Positions 1 through 11,440 of a DNA stretch of 64,000 nucleotides are shown one piece after another. Source of the stretch: Channa striata (Eukaryota; Chordata; Actinopteri; Anabantiformes; Channidae); the NCBI GenBank assembly GCA_033026295.1, contig CM065173.1, forward strand, positions 28,488,812-28,552,811, read 5' to 3'. Numbering within the stretch: the first letter of the stretch is position 1; each line of letters opens with the position of its first letter. The notes beneath the pieces were generated by a model that saw only the letters and a list, made by a program, of their open reading frames with translations, searched no databases and had not been told where the DNA came from. The position numbers and the translations under genes were made by a program.

Positions 1-2860
1 CATTTCTGGAAGGGGCCATTCTCTGATCTAAGGCCTTCCCCCAGTGACCATACAAGGTAAGAAGGAATGCATGGTTTAGCAGTCCATCTGCTTCATAAGA
101 GAGAGAGACACACACACAGAGAGCAGATGGCGTCCCACAGTGGTGAGCAGCACCCCGACTTTACTCTGATTTAAACGTAAGCTGACTACAGAAACTAGAT
201 CAAGGAATGTTTTAAAGAACCTTAGAAGGTTGCTGGTGGACACACCTGCTCCTCATCTTATTGCTAACAGATGTGTTGTAAAAGCAGCTAATTCATTTCA
301 GCAGCAAGACGAGACACCAAGCAACGGACACCCCATCAGGCCAGCAGCGAAGCAGATCCCAGAAGCACCTCAGCTGACCTGCAGCAGAGGACTAATAAGG
401 TACGATGACACACATTTCAAAGTAACATTAAAGAGCATCTACAAGGAATTATAAATCAAGTAGACTACAGATCATTTTACATTTTTTTTTTCATTTTGTT
501 TATACATTCTGGCAGCCATCCAAGTATTCATATCATGTTTGCATTCATGCAACACACTGTTTTTGAAAAGGAAAAACGAAAAATACAATAAACTACACAC
601 CACACGTTTTTTCATTTCAAATTGATGACCTATGTTTTTCTTGTTTTTATGGTGCAGCACACAGTGATATGATCTGATATACCTTGAAACTGATACTGTA
701 ACTTACAATTTGGCCTAGAATGCAGCTATGTTTTTCCCCTGGCAGTGTGATAAGCGGTGAGTGTGAGACTGTAGTTGTGACACTGGACAGCCCAGATTAT
801 TCTCTGGATTAAGGTGCAGTGGTGAGTCCAAAATGATCTGCAGTGAGATGTAACAGGTCATTGATCGCACAGCACACTGCACGTCCCCCACTTCAATGTT
901 AGCTAAGAATGTCGTTTTTACTTGATCCTGAACTCAGATCACCTTGGAATGAACATTCTTTGAGTTTTCTTTGGTAATAACAGTTGGCTGGAAGTAACAA
1001 ATGAATTCAGCCACATTGCTCAATGTTACAAGTTTGAAGTACTTGTACTTTACTAAAGAATTACCAGCTTATGATACTTTTACTCCAAAAGGCTTATTTT
1101 ACAGCCGCAGTTTTCAGATCAATATCAAACCCTGTCCAGATCACATACTAACCGTCCTCAATATAAAGACGGGATTATGTAAGAAATCCTTTTCAACACC
1201 TAATTGTCATGCAGCGTACATGAGACAGAGAGAGGATGTGACGCATCCCGAGCCTCTAATGGAGGGCGCAGGGTGTGGTGTGGCCTTAAATAGCAAAACC
1301 AGAGCTTAATCTCACACATTGAGCTAGCATCAGTGACTGCCTAATGCACATAACCTGGATTGTAAGTGGAATGTGATGTGAGAAGTTCCCTCACAATTCT
1401 ACCTGTGTGTATTTATTCAAAGACGAAGAAATGCAACAAAGGTTGACACCCAGGCACCAACTGTGGATGTTGCAGTAAACTAGCAGGTGCTGCCTGAAGC
1501 CACTGTCACAATGCAGTTTTGTCGTTTTTCTGGAAACATTTGAGTGTAAATCCTAACTTTTAAACGTTGTTTTATGTTTTATGTTAATTCTTAGCTGCTC
1601 GTACTGACAAACTGGCTGTTGAATGAGCTAAAGTGCTTGATGGGAATATATGAGTGTGACAGAGTGAGGCTCCTATTCCTAAATCCAGTTAATAAAACAC
1701 ATGTTGTAAAGTTCCAGCAGCAGCAGCAACTGCTGTCCTGCTGATCACTGGCTTGAACATGAGAAAGGGTACAGAGGGAGTAGAGACGGAAATGCTGTAT
1801 TTATTTACAGAGCAGTCGAGGTCTTAGGGCACCGGGTTAGGAGGACTTTCACATAACCTCCTACACACATACCCTCACACCAGTTCCCTTCTGGGACCAA
1901 GAAACCACAATTCCCATAATCAATTCCCATGAAAGAGAGGTAAAGGAGGGGGGGCATGTAGAAGGTGAAAGAGGAGGGATTACGGAGGTTCTGAAGGTCA
2001 GAACTTACGCAGTGTTTTTGTGTGTTTGTCACTCACTCTCATGGAACAGACACGTAGAACTGTATTCATTGAATCGATCCGTACTAACCCACGTGTGATG
2101 TGCAGCAGCACAGGGGCCCTGCACCTTGAACTCCATTCAAATCACACAGATCTGACGCTGTTTAACAGTACAAGAAAACAGCTGTATGTATGTACATGTA
2201 CACAATTCACCTACTAAATCTGAATTGCTTCAGCTTCTTTGAATTGTGAATAGCTTTTAGAGTCTGTGCTCAGCTTTTCCTTTGATAGTTTTCACTTTTG
2301 GGAGCTAAATCACAATTTCATTGCATGCAGGACTTTAATTTTGTAATGCTTTAGCTCCTCATGTCCTGCCACAGCTCACACCTAAGTCAATACCTTTTTT
2401 CAGCTTTCATTGCACTCACAAACAATATTGTAAACATATAAATATGTTTTATTAATTAGTTTACACTGTATTTGTTTCAGAAACATTTTGCTTTAATTCT
2501 AATCAGCCTTCATCTTCTGTCATGCCTGTAGAATTTGACAGGCTCCAGTGTTTGAATCAGTTCAGCATTGCCATTTTTGGTAACATATTTTAAGACCCTT
2601 TCCCACTGGCTTCTTTTGTGTTGCACATATTTTTCTGTTGAAGTCTTTTTTTTTGGTCTTTAGTCCCTTTGGACCAGACTAATGTCACCTTATAACACTG
2701 ATCACGGTTTTGCTTTTTTGTGACTGTACATATGAAAGGTTGGAACTTTTATGTTACAGTGTGTTGTTAAGCTCTCTGTGTGTAAAGACATTTAGAAACA
2801 CCGACTGGTGAGTAAAATGGAGAGAGGGCTTCCTGTGTGTGATTTACAGAGCCAAGGGAA
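1..2860. other. non-coding upstream region, no gene recognised
   Basis: I see no protein-coding exon here. The open frames are short and show no family signature. A good splice donor context (AAG followed by gtaaga) lies at 54-62, so bases up to 56 could be the end of an exon of the mir-143/145 host transcript that starts outside the window; this is inference only. A TATA-like, AT-rich stretch with a degenerate CArG (CCTTAAATAG) lies near 1281-1291. Confidence 0.4.
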
Positions 2861-2872
2861 AGAGAAAGACGA

Positions 2873-2882
2873 CCATATTAGG
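2873..2882. promoter_or_regulatory. CArG box (SRF site), distal
   Basis: The sequence CCATATTAGG is a perfect match to the serum response factor consensus CC(A/T)6GG and is the same decamer as the classic c-fos element. It lies about 3.5 kb upstream of the mir-143 hairpin. miR-143/145 are known SRF/myocardin targets in smooth muscle, so position and sequence fit a distal enhancer. Function is inferred. Confidence 0.55.
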
Positions 2883-2889
2883 CAATGTT

Positions 2890-4820
2890 TGGCTCAACAG
2901 GAGAGATGGCTCTGACTGTTATCACAGCCTGTTTAAACACACTCACTCAAATGCTCGCACACGTTCATACTCAAAGCTGGAATTTTGCAGATAAATTACA
3001 ACAAATTGTTGTACACTGTGTCACACAGAATTCAGGTCTTGATTTAGATTAGCTTCATTGTAGTAACCGCTGATGCTTTTGTTGTATTGGATGACATTTT
3101 TTTTAAGGTTGCTCTGATATTTTGTCTATCCTAAATTATAAGTTGTAGTGATTAATTGTTTGAAAGACCTTTAAGTCTATAATATTGATATTGTCACAGG
3201 GAGCTGCCACTCTTTACTTTAAATCGGGAACATACACTTTTTTTTATTTACATGCATGTCACCATAAATCTCCCATTCAAAAGGTGTTAATTAAAGAAGC
3301 AGGCAACTCTGGTGCTCATGGGCCTATGCCCTGCCCACACCTAGATCAGGTGTGTTCAGTCAGCCAGGAACTGGAAGTTAGTCCGTTTAGGTACGTCTTA
3401 AGTCTTGTTCTTCTTCATTCTCTTCATCCTCTTCATTCTGCTACTATTGAGCAGCAATAAGCACAGATACACAAGATCCTCTGTGGAAGTCTTTTACCAG
3501 ACCGAAACCACCTTTATTGGAGTCCTGTTGGTGATTGAATGCTGCTGCTGAACAGGAAGGGTCTGGAACTGCATCACTACACCTGCACAGTTTATTACAT
3601 AACCTATTTAAAACTGCTACGCTGTCATATTGTTTTTATGTTACCATGTTTGTGTATTGGTGTTCCCTGTCAATTGATTAGCAAAATAATCACCAACTGT
3701 TTATATGAGAGGAATGTCGATGCAGTTATTGGAAATGAAGTGTACTTATGTATGTCAGTATCAGCTTTAGCTAATTATAGCCAATATCTGTGATATTGTG
3801 TGTATACACTATCTGTGATATTGTGTCTTACAAAGCCTGCTTACAGTAATTTTCATGTGCGGTCATCAAATGAAATTGAAAAGTCGTGTAGTTGTATGAT
3901 GGCATTGTGCTATACTACTTTAAAAAAATTGTACCAGCAGCTATGTGTTATTTCTGGTCAGCAGCTCACCAGCAGTTAAGACATAATAAATCAGTATTTG
4001 TCCAAGTCAGGAAACCTGTCAGCATACACAGCTGTTAAAAACAGCCCCACCTTTACCAACACCTTTTTTTCTTTTTTAATTAATTACTTTAGATGTTTTG
4101 CTATAAATTATCATATCAGTATTATCGGCCTACAAGATTTGGCGGATAAATACAACAAAGGCATGAAAACTGGTATTTTCTAAATCTAGTAATAAACGGG
4201 AATCCACTGTGTTTGCAACTTTATTAGCAACGTCCTCGTAATATTGTAATATGAGTTACGGCCTCTCAGCCCCACACTCTCGGCTTGGAGAGAAATAAAG
4301 TGGCGGCTTGGCTCTCTCTGTGCTCCTGTGTGTGTGTTTGGGCCCAGGGCCTTTGGTTAGGGAACAGAGGGGGACCGACAAAAGGGACCGAGGCGAGCAT
4401 CTTCACATGCGTCAAGAGTCATAGACAGATGTGACAGACAGAATCCGGTCATTTTCCTAAATAAAACAGCAGCACTAACCACTCCACCACCATTGTGCCT
4501 TATATTCAGTTTTATTGAATCAAATTCAGGTGTATTTTTATAGAAGTGGATTGACTCAATTCAATATGTTTCAAAAGAAAGCTAAAGGTTTTATCTTCCG
4601 AAATGTTAAAATGTATTACTACTTACATTACTCCTTTACGTATTTTTTACCTTTAACTCATTATTTCAAAAAGAGGTATTTGTTCCAGAAGATAAGAAAA
4701 TGAAGGCTTTTAACTTCATGAACCACAACACATAGAATATGAAAGCTGAGAGAGGGCAGATTGGTTTGTTGGTTTGGTTTACATGAAGACAACACTTCCT
4801 GAAAGATGCTAAAGCATGAC
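2890..4820. other. non-coding, no gene recognised
   Basis: No coding exon is visible. The stretch 4255-4420 is richer in G and C than its surroundings and looks less random than the flanks (for example 'ggcccagggcc' near 4341), so it may be a conserved element or an exon of the microRNA host transcript. I cannot show this without an alignment. Confidence 0.35.
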
Positions 4821-4821
4821 C

Positions 4822-4824
<3 letters not shown>

Positions 4825-4866
<42 letters not shown>
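4825..4866 (+). repeat. (TG)21 microsatellite
   Basis: Twenty-one uninterrupted TG units followed by a short GA-rich tract. This repeat creates the histidine/threonine-rich open frames on the opposite strand, which are not genes. Confidence 0.95.
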
Positions 4867-4867
<1 letters not shown>

Positions 4868-5024
4868 ATGTGAAAGAGAGAGAGTGATACAGAACAGTCT
4901 TTCTTCTTAATATGGTCTTGCTAAGTCCAGAGCAGAGGGAGAAGGACAAAGTGAGACTCTGCTGCCTTTTAAGTGAGTCTCTCCTCACTGTGACTAGAAA
5001 AGGGAATGTATGTAGCCAGCTGGA

Positions 5025-5071
5025 AGGTGGTGGCAGTGGTGGGGATGCTGGTGGGGGTGGTGGGGGAGGCA
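5025..5071 (+). repeat. G-rich (GGT/GGG) tract
   Basis: A purine-rich tract with runs of four, five and five G separated by short linkers, about 100 bp upstream of the proximal CArG box. There are only three clear G runs of three or more, so a canonical four-run quadruplex is not guaranteed; a two-tetrad or bulged form is possible. Confidence 0.6.
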
Positions 5072-5169
5072 GATTATCAGTGGGAGCAATCACAGCCTGG
5101 AAGAAGGAATGTTTATCCAAACCAACTATCCCATTTTCCATGATCCCCAAAATAAAATCCTGCCTTGGG

Positions 5170-5179
5170 CCTTATATGG
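5170..5179. promoter_or_regulatory. CArG box (SRF site), proximal
   Basis: CCTTATATGG is a second perfect CC(A/T)6GG match, about 1.17 kb upstream of mir-143. Its core is also TATA-like, so it could mark the promoter of the primary microRNA transcript. A G-rich tract and a (TG)21 repeat lie just upstream. Role inferred from the known SRF control of miR-143/145. Confidence 0.55.
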
Positions 5180-5394
5180 TCAGGGAGTTTACAGCCAAGC
5201 AGAGCATTTCTGAAAAAAACACGAGGTTCCTGCCTCTGTCTTTATATGTCATTCTCCGTCTGGGCTGTCGTTGGACTATCACGAACTGGGTCATATGAGA
5301 AGCAACTGTTTAAATGTCAGTCGACATTAAAACCTTGTGAATACTTAATTATACAATTGATTTATGTTTATACATAAAATACAAGCTGCTGGCA

Positions 5395-5535
5395 GTCGCC
5401 CTTCTGTGGAGTTTGCATGTCCTTCCTGTGCTTGCTCCAGTTTTCCCACAGTCGAGGATAATTAGCCGACACGTTAGGCTAATTAGTATTTCTGAATGTC
5501 TGTAGGTGGGATTTTTTGTCTGTGTGTTTCTGTCT
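5395..5535 (+). repeat. fragment of a common fish dispersed repeat
   Basis: The text running from 'gtggagtttgcatgtcc' through 'cccacagtc' to 'gttaggctaattag' and 'tgtctgtaggtg' has the wording of a very abundant fish interspersed repeat. Another part of what I believe is the same family lies at 7375-7478. Assignment is from memory of the family, not a search. Confidence 0.5.
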
Positions 5536-5583
5536 GAGTCTATTAAAAAGACAATTTAACAAAGTACATGTGTTGTGTTTCAG

Positions 5584-5605
5584 ATGTCAACAATAGCATG
5601 GAGAG
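5584..5605 (+). ncRNA. candidate 22-nt micro-exon of the mir-143/145 host transcript
   Basis: A T/G-rich tract ending in tttcag is followed, 22 bases later, by a near-perfect donor (gagag then gtaagtat). Both splice sites are strong and on the same strand as the two microRNA hairpins, 750 bp upstream of mir-143. In mammals miR-143/145 arise from a spliced non-coding host RNA (CARMN), so an exon here would be expected. No transcript evidence is available. Confidence 0.3.
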
Positions 5606-5827
5606 GTAAGTATCCCTTTCTCAATCTCTCTCAAATACAAACACACAAATTTGCCAAACAAAATGTTTAATTTCTTACATGTCAAATGTAACGTTGGTAT
5701 TCTTATCTCTACTAGGGGTTAAATTAATTTATTGCTTCCCAAAAATTTGTGTTCCACACACCAACATGAACTGAGGGTTGGTTTGTGCCTGTGTCAGTGA
5801 CATTTAGCAGGTAAACCCACCTGCAAC

Positions 5828-6010
5828 CTACAGTGGCTATAAAAAGTATTTTTCCCTTGGTTTTTACAACTTATGTTTTTACAGTATAGAATTATGGTTG
5901 ATTTAATTTGGATTTTCTGACAAAACTGTACAAACAAATATTTTGTAATCTTGAAAGCATATGTCTAAAACTATACGTGCACCATGCAGACTAAAGAACA
6001 CTCCAAGCAA
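5828..6010 (+). mobile_element. Tc1/mariner-like terminal fragment
   Basis: The phrase 'acagtggctataaaaagtat' followed by an AT-rich stretch resembles the ends of Tc1-like DNA transposons in fish. No transposase coding is present here. The boundaries are approximate and the opposite end is not identified. Confidence 0.4.
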
Positions 6011-6337
6011 CTTTGTAAGAAGAAGTCAGGTGGTGGATACAAGAACATACTCACCAACTTAAAGTCACTGAATACTTTTGGGAATACAGTAAACATATCA
6101 TAACGAAATTAAATGATTGTCAAGGTGAATTATTTAAATTTATTTGTATTAAAAAATATATTACTTTTATCCTTATTGTTCAAATAAAAAGGCCAGTTCC
6201 ATCAGGGGTCGCAGTGGATTGAGTTTGGAAAAATGTCCAGAAATGTCCCTGTGTGGAGGAGAAGGAATTAAAATCTAACTGACTGTGCCTAATCTACTGT
6301 GAACATGTGGTTTCCTCCTGCTGACTTCTTGTCCATT

Positions 6338-6415
6338 CCTGTGGCCCATGGTGCAGTGCTGCATCTCTGGTCAGTTGGTAGTCTGAGATGAAGCACTGTA
6401 GCTCGGGACAGAGGA
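6338..6415 (+). ncRNA. mir143: microRNA precursor mir-143
   Basis: This hairpin produces the two arms of miR-143. The 3-prime arm, which is the main mature product (miR-143-3p), is at 6384-6404 and starts TGAGATGAAGCACTG, so its seed is GAGAUGA. The 5-prime arm is at 6350-6371 and starts GGTGCAGTGCTGCATC. The arms pair across a loop around 6372-6383, and flanking bases (CTGT with ACAG, CCC with GGG) extend the stem. miR-143 acts in Argonaute to repress mRNAs, notably those controlling smooth-muscle phenotype and actin dynamics in vertebrates. mir-145 lies about 150 bp downstream on the same strand, so both should come from one primary transcript. csnk1a1 follows about 11 kb downstream, as in mammals. 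The 67-codon open frame on the opposite strand across this hairpin is not a gene. Confidence 0.97.
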
Positions 6416-6505
6416 CAGCAAGTTTCTCCTTCCACTTGGAACAAAAAACTGACACTGACACCATCAAGAGAAGAAAAGCAAATGTCTCTCACTACAGGAT
6501 TTCAC

Positions 6506-6543
6506 CAGTGATGATGGTGATGATGATGATGATGATGATGATG
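6506..6543 (+). repeat. (GAT)n trinucleotide repeat between mir-143 and mir-145
   Basis: About twelve imperfect GAT units lie between the two microRNA hairpins. Length changes would alter the spacing of the two precursors within the primary transcript. Confidence 0.95.
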
Positions 6544-6566
6544 ACTGAGAAGCAATGGCTCACCTA

Positions 6567-6653
6567 TCCTCTTTCCTGGGGTCCAGTTTTCCCAGGAATC
6601 CCTTGACTTATAAGAAAAGGGGATTCCTGGAAATACTGTTCTTGGGGGTGAGG
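6567..6653 (+). ncRNA. mir145: microRNA precursor mir-145
   Basis: This hairpin gives miR-145. The dominant 5-prime arm, miR-145-5p, is at 6581-6603 and begins GTCCAGTTTTCCCAGGAATC; the seed is UCCAGUU. The 3-prime arm, at 6621-6642, begins GGATTCCTGGAAATACTG and pairs with the first around a loop of about 17 nt. miR-145 is a smooth-muscle microRNA working with miR-143 downstream of SRF/myocardin; reported targets in vertebrates include KLF4 and KLF5. The two hairpins share strand and are only about 150 bp apart, whereas in mammals the spacing is more than 1 kb. I am very confident of the identity because both arms match the known mature sequences over their whole length. Confidence 0.97.
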
Positions 6654-6659
6654 CTTATC

Positions 6660-7370
6660 GGCAATGCCAGTTTGCAATGTGTGTCATAATGACTGACACT
6701 GGTACCGAATGGCTTTGGACTAGATTTAAGACACAGACAGAAAACACACTCACCATTATTGTTACAGTCAGACTAAAAGTTGTGTGTCCATGAGATGGGA
6801 AATGCTGTGCCCTTTTCCATCCTCACTATGTTAGGAGCCTGTATCTTATGTAACGTATGGTAAACCTTACAGTCCAAAGACAGAAGCTGTTGAGCAGCAT
6901 TTGTATTTGCTACAGTTTGTCTTTGTCTACTCATGCTGAATGGGATTTACTTTTACACAGCTGTTGTAAAGACAAGTCTCACTTTAACTCTGAACAGCAG
7001 GACATGTCATTTGTCACTGAAGATGTTACTCAAGAATAACAAATCCAAAGCCAAAAAATAATAACAAATGACAAATTACATGGACATTACAAGGTTTAAA
7101 TGATTCTGCATAGTTTTAATTATGGCCACCTCAAAATGTAACACTGACAACAGCACAAACAGTGACACTAAGATGGAATCCCGGGTTTCTGTAACAACCT
7201 TGTCATGTGTAATGTAAAACATCATGTTCCTTTTTGTATTTGCAATGTTTATCCATATGAAGTTTATACTGCATGGATGTATATATTGCAAGAAAACCAA
7301 GGTACACGCATTTGTTCTTACTGAAAAAGAACAAAATAGATAGAAATAGTGGAGTAAACACAGATTTAGG
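6660..7370. other. no gene recognised
   Basis: Downstream of mir-145 I see no coding exon. The primary transcript presumably continues and ends in this stretch, but I could not single out a polyadenylation signal with confidence. Confidence 0.4.
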
Positions 7371-7374
7371 CCAG

Positions 7375-7478
7375 TTCATCCATTGATCCATTATCTGTAA
7401 ACCTCATCCTGTTCAGGGTCGCGGGGGCCAGCGGCCTCTCCCAGCTGTCATGTGGTGAGAGGTGGGGTACACCCTGTA
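7375..7478 (+). repeat. fragment of a common fish dispersed repeat
   Basis: The wording 'cctgttcagggtcgcggg', 'cccagctgtcat' and 'ggggtacaccctg' is that of a very abundant teleost interspersed repeat, probably the same family as 5395-5535. Confidence 0.6.
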
Positions 7479-7479
7479 G

Positions 7480-8245
7480 CTCAAGTTGTATTGATAAAAG
7501 ACAATATAATGTCATTTGTCTATCCATTTCAATTAATCATTTTAAAATAAAGAGTTAATCTAAATGTAGTACAAAATGTTTTGTCTACAGTCCAAAAATA
7601 TTAATAGTTAGGACTTGATGAACTGGACTGCTCAGATGGTGGAAAAGAATTAATTTTCAAAAAGAATAATAAAAACCTAAATTTCTCAAGCATGGATATT
7701 TGATATGATATGCCCTAGATAAAACAAATATTCAAATTTTTTTAAAAATCTGATGGGTGGGTGTGCCATTATTATTATTATACAATGTACAACATTTTAT
7801 TTGCTACATTATAATAATAATATAATTTGCCATTACTAATGTATTATATTGCTTAAATAATTTTATAAGACAGTGATAATATACTTTATTGTTATTAAGC
7901 TAATATTATGCTAATAAATTCTATACTGCCATACAAGACTGTTTATTGTTGTGCTACTATACACATTTTTTACTATACTCACATAATTTTAATTCATACT
8001 TTTTGCACTATACTTTCTTTTTACTATTTTGATACATTTGATTAGTATTTTAGAATTTTACAGTTTGATAGATGTCGAATGCAGTCTGTTCTACCCCAGT
8101 ACTTTAATGTTTATTTTGTATTTGCCAATTTGTTTTAGTTTTTTTTACATGATGGCTACTTATTCGTATTTGCACTGTGATGTTAAAGTGCTATGTTATG
8201 GCATTTAAATGTTATTTCAGCCTCGGTTTCAGTTCCTAGGAGCCT
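7480..8245. other. AT-rich spacer, no gene recognised
   Basis: Very AT-rich, with ATT/ATA-rich microsatellite-like stretches around 7770-7930. No coding signal. Confidence 0.6.
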
Positions 8246-8249
8246 AACT

Positions 8250-8385
8250 GCAAAGACCCTCTGTGAGTAAGACACTGAAACCCAACTTAGTTGCTCCCAG
8301 TGCCACCTCCCCCTTTAGTATGTGAGTGTGTGATTGTAAGTGTGAATCAAAACCAGTGTAAAGCACTTTGGGTACTAATAGGTAG
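8250..8385 (+). repeat. SINE-like tail fragment
   Basis: Contains 'aagacactgaaacccaac', 'ttgctccca', 'agtgtgtgattgtaagtgtga' and 'gtaaagcactttgg', the body of a fish short repeat. The same body follows a tRNA-like head at 54224 and recurs at 58030-58200. Confidence 0.55.
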
Positions 8386-8582
8386 AAACTTGCAATATGG
8401 GTTGTCTGGACCATTTACCATATTATACAAAATGGATTATTGTAACTGGTTGAAAAATTAAAATGCCAGACTGCTGTATAAAACCTTTTTCTGGATTTAT
8501 GTTACAGACTTGTCCTCTCCAATATGTGATGTTGACATATTACAGTAAGAAACAAAAACAGCCAGTGTTGTATCTATTTATA

Positions 8583-9640
8583 TTCAATTCAATTCAACAT
8601 TATTTCTATAGCACCAATTTCCAACAACATCATATCAAAGCACATAAAATAATAAAGTCAAGACTATACAGACATTTAGAGAAAACCCAACAAATCCCCC
8701 TTGAGCAGCCATAGGCAACAGTGGAGAGAAAAAACTCCCTTTAACAGAAGAAACCTCCAGCAGAACCAGGATCAGGGTGGGCAGACATCTGCCTTGACCG
8801 GTTGGGGTGAGTGGAAAACATTGGGCAGGTTGGTAGGACCAGTAGTTGTACAATGAAAAGTGTCTGAGTGCATCAGGGGTTGGTCCCCCAGCAGTCTGAG
8901 CCTATAGCAACAGGACTAGAACTAACTACAAGTTTTTAAGCCTAGTCTTAAAAGTAGAGAGGGTGTCAGCTTCCCGAATCTGGACTGGTTCCACCAGAGA
9001 GGAGCTTGATAGCTAAAGGCTCTGACTCCCATTGGGAGCCACAAATAGGCCTGCATTCTGAGACTGAAGTGGTCTATTAGGATGATCTGGTACTAGGAGA
9101 TCATTGAGGTAGGATGGAGCTTTACACATAAGAAGAAGGGTTAAATAAGTGGTTCTGGGGGCCAGAGTTATGTCATTTAAAGTAATGATATGGTTGGACA
9201 ATATCTTTCTGAGATTTTTAGGCCCGAACACAATAACTTCAGTTTTATCTGAGTTTACAAGAAGAAAATTATTGGTCATCCAGGTCTTTTTGTCTTTTAG
9301 ACATGCTAGTAGCGTCATTAATTTATTTGCTTCATCTGGTTTCATAGGTAGATATAACTGCGTGTAATCAGCGTAGCAATGGGAATTTACAGTGTTTTCA
9401 AATAATGTGAATAAAGAGAATACATATATAGAATAAAAAGTATTGGTTCTAACACAGAGCCTTGTGGAACTTCATAACTAAGTTTTTTGTGTGGAAGATT
9501 CCTTATTAACATGAACAAATTGGAATCTATCTGACAGATAAGATTTAAACCAACCTAGTCATTTAATCCCAATTACATGTTCTAGTCTCTGTAATGCTAC
9601 TGTAGTTCAGAAACAGTAACATGACCTTTTTCAAACTATA
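8583..9640 (-). mobile_element. L2-like LINE, 5-prime truncated, inactive
   Basis: The minus strand carries a decayed reverse transcriptase followed by a 3-prime UTR that ends near 8583. Translated motifs include VPQGSVLEPILF and, about 30 residues on, YADYTQLYL. The catalytic box is normally YADD; here the last Asp codon (plus-strand 9364-9366) reads Tyr, so this copy is dead. Downstream are 'NFLLVNSDKTEVIVFGPKNL' and 'APSYLNDLLVPDHP', the region that follows the RT fingers and palm in L2-type elements, with a deletion between them. The same 3-prime end recurs at 26.5, 61.1 and 63.3 kb. Non-LTR elements insert from the 3-prime end, which explains the missing 5-prime half. Confidence 0.8.
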
Positions 9641-11440
9641 GCCAGGGCACTGGAATCTATAAAAAATTTGCTATGTGTAGGTCAGTATTAGTTATGTGTG
9701 TGTCATGTTGGACATCTAGAAGCTACAGTTGCTACCCTATGTGTAAAACCTGAGCCTCTCCGGCAGGGTTGGGCTCCAGAGGCAGGACAGAAGCCCAGGA
9801 GATGAGGAGGGATCTGGAGCCTGTAAATTAAAAAATGTGATGATAAACTCAACAGTAAAAATGTAATTTATGTCAGAAATCATAAATGAACTTGAACTGA
9901 GAAGTAGAAAACACAGCATGAGTCATCAGGATCCACAGAGCTATAGATGAATGGCAGATTACCAAAATACTTTGATTAGAGAACAGCCAGCTTCTCCTCC
10001 CATTGTGATCAGGCAAAGTCACATAGGTCATAAAACTGTAGGTGCAATTCATACATAATGATCAAGTAACATAAATAATTAACATTTAAACTGTATTATC
10101 TCTCTCACGGGTGTTGGTACTATTCTCATCTCTTACCATTAAAATGACAATTTGAGCACATTGATCTCTCCTATGTCAAGTGAAATTTTAAATAAATTTC
10201 TTATTCTATCCACCTGACAATTTTTTTTCTCAAAGCTTGCATCTACTAATTTATGTGTCTATGCTTTTTTAAAAATCTGAAATAAAAGTTAAAAGTCGTT
10301 TAAGTGCTCTTTTCCTCTATAATTTACCTGGAATTTATATTGTAGTTTCCAAATGTCCTGCAGTTAGATGCCAAACCCTTATGTGTTATGTGTTATGCAC
10401 ATAACCAAAATACAAAAGCTGGCCTTGTGATAACTTTGTTGGATCTACAACAGCTGTAGTACGATGACTGGCTCTGCTTGATCACAGAACACAGTTCTGT
10501 GCTAAAATTAAGTGGAAAAGTGTGTGCTTACATTAGACCATATGGCTCCTGGGTACAGAGCATTTGCAGCAAGCTGGTGTTAGCACTTGTCAAGTTGCCT
10601 GACAAGAGTCTTCAGACCTTGTCAGCCTTTACAAGTCTTCTGTCCAGCAACTAGACCTGGACATAATTCACATGCGGTTACTCAGAAGGACAAATCATTA
10701 ATCACATCAGGAACATCTACAGTACATAAACACACCTTTGCATCACTTCTTAGAAAGAAGTCAGGAGAGCATCCATTTGGACACAGCCATTCCCTAGTAG
10801 CTTCTCTATTGTGTAGTCGTGGGTCATGTTTAAAAATCGTGAAGTCAACTGAGCTGTAGGCCTGATTATCTCTCGGGTTTATTGGGCTGCCAAATTGAAA
10901 GTTCAAGCTTTAAACAGCTATACCAATAACAGCATGGATATTCTGTTTGTAATTCATAGTTACCTAAAGACATAAATTGATATTCCAAGAACACAAGACA
11001 CCCAGGAAGTGACTGAGTGGACAGAAGTTCACTTCATTTGATTACTTATGTAACAGGAAAACCTTGAAGGGAAATGTGTTTTAAAGTTTCTAAAGTTCAA
11101 ATATTTACGAAAATTACTTTTACAGGATTAATGTAACTTTTTTGCAAGACCCTGTTTGTCTGCATTGACTTCAGCAAGATTTTAGGAGCTACAAATTTGT
11201 GCCAGACAGAAACTGGTTTAATGTGTAAAAAGTTTAATGAGAGAAGGTTGACAAGCAGATAAGCAGATTTTTAGTGAGATAACTCAGTGGCTCACTAGAT
11301 GGCACTGCTGCTAAATTAAAGAAAAGACCAGAGTAAATGGTTATCTTAGTCTTACTCTCCCCAACAGCACAGCAAACAATACAAGACAGAGTTCACTAAG
11401 ATGAACACAAGAACAGGAGTTTCATGGATCAAGCTAATAC
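9641..11440. other. no gene recognised
   Basis: No coding exon, RNA gene or clear repeat family is recognised. Open frames at 10587-10859 (plus) and 10682-10906 (minus) overlap one another on opposite strands and show no domain signature. Confidence 0.45.

Noticed and set aside
4666..5150. Two minus-strand frames of 67 and 109 codons with His/Thr and Pro-rich runs
   Set aside because: They are translations of the (TG)21 microsatellite and the G-rich tract, with no natural protein composition.
6289..6492. 67-codon minus-strand frame across mir-143
   Set aside because: It is the antisense of the microRNA hairpin; pairing constraints on the hairpin explain the open frame.
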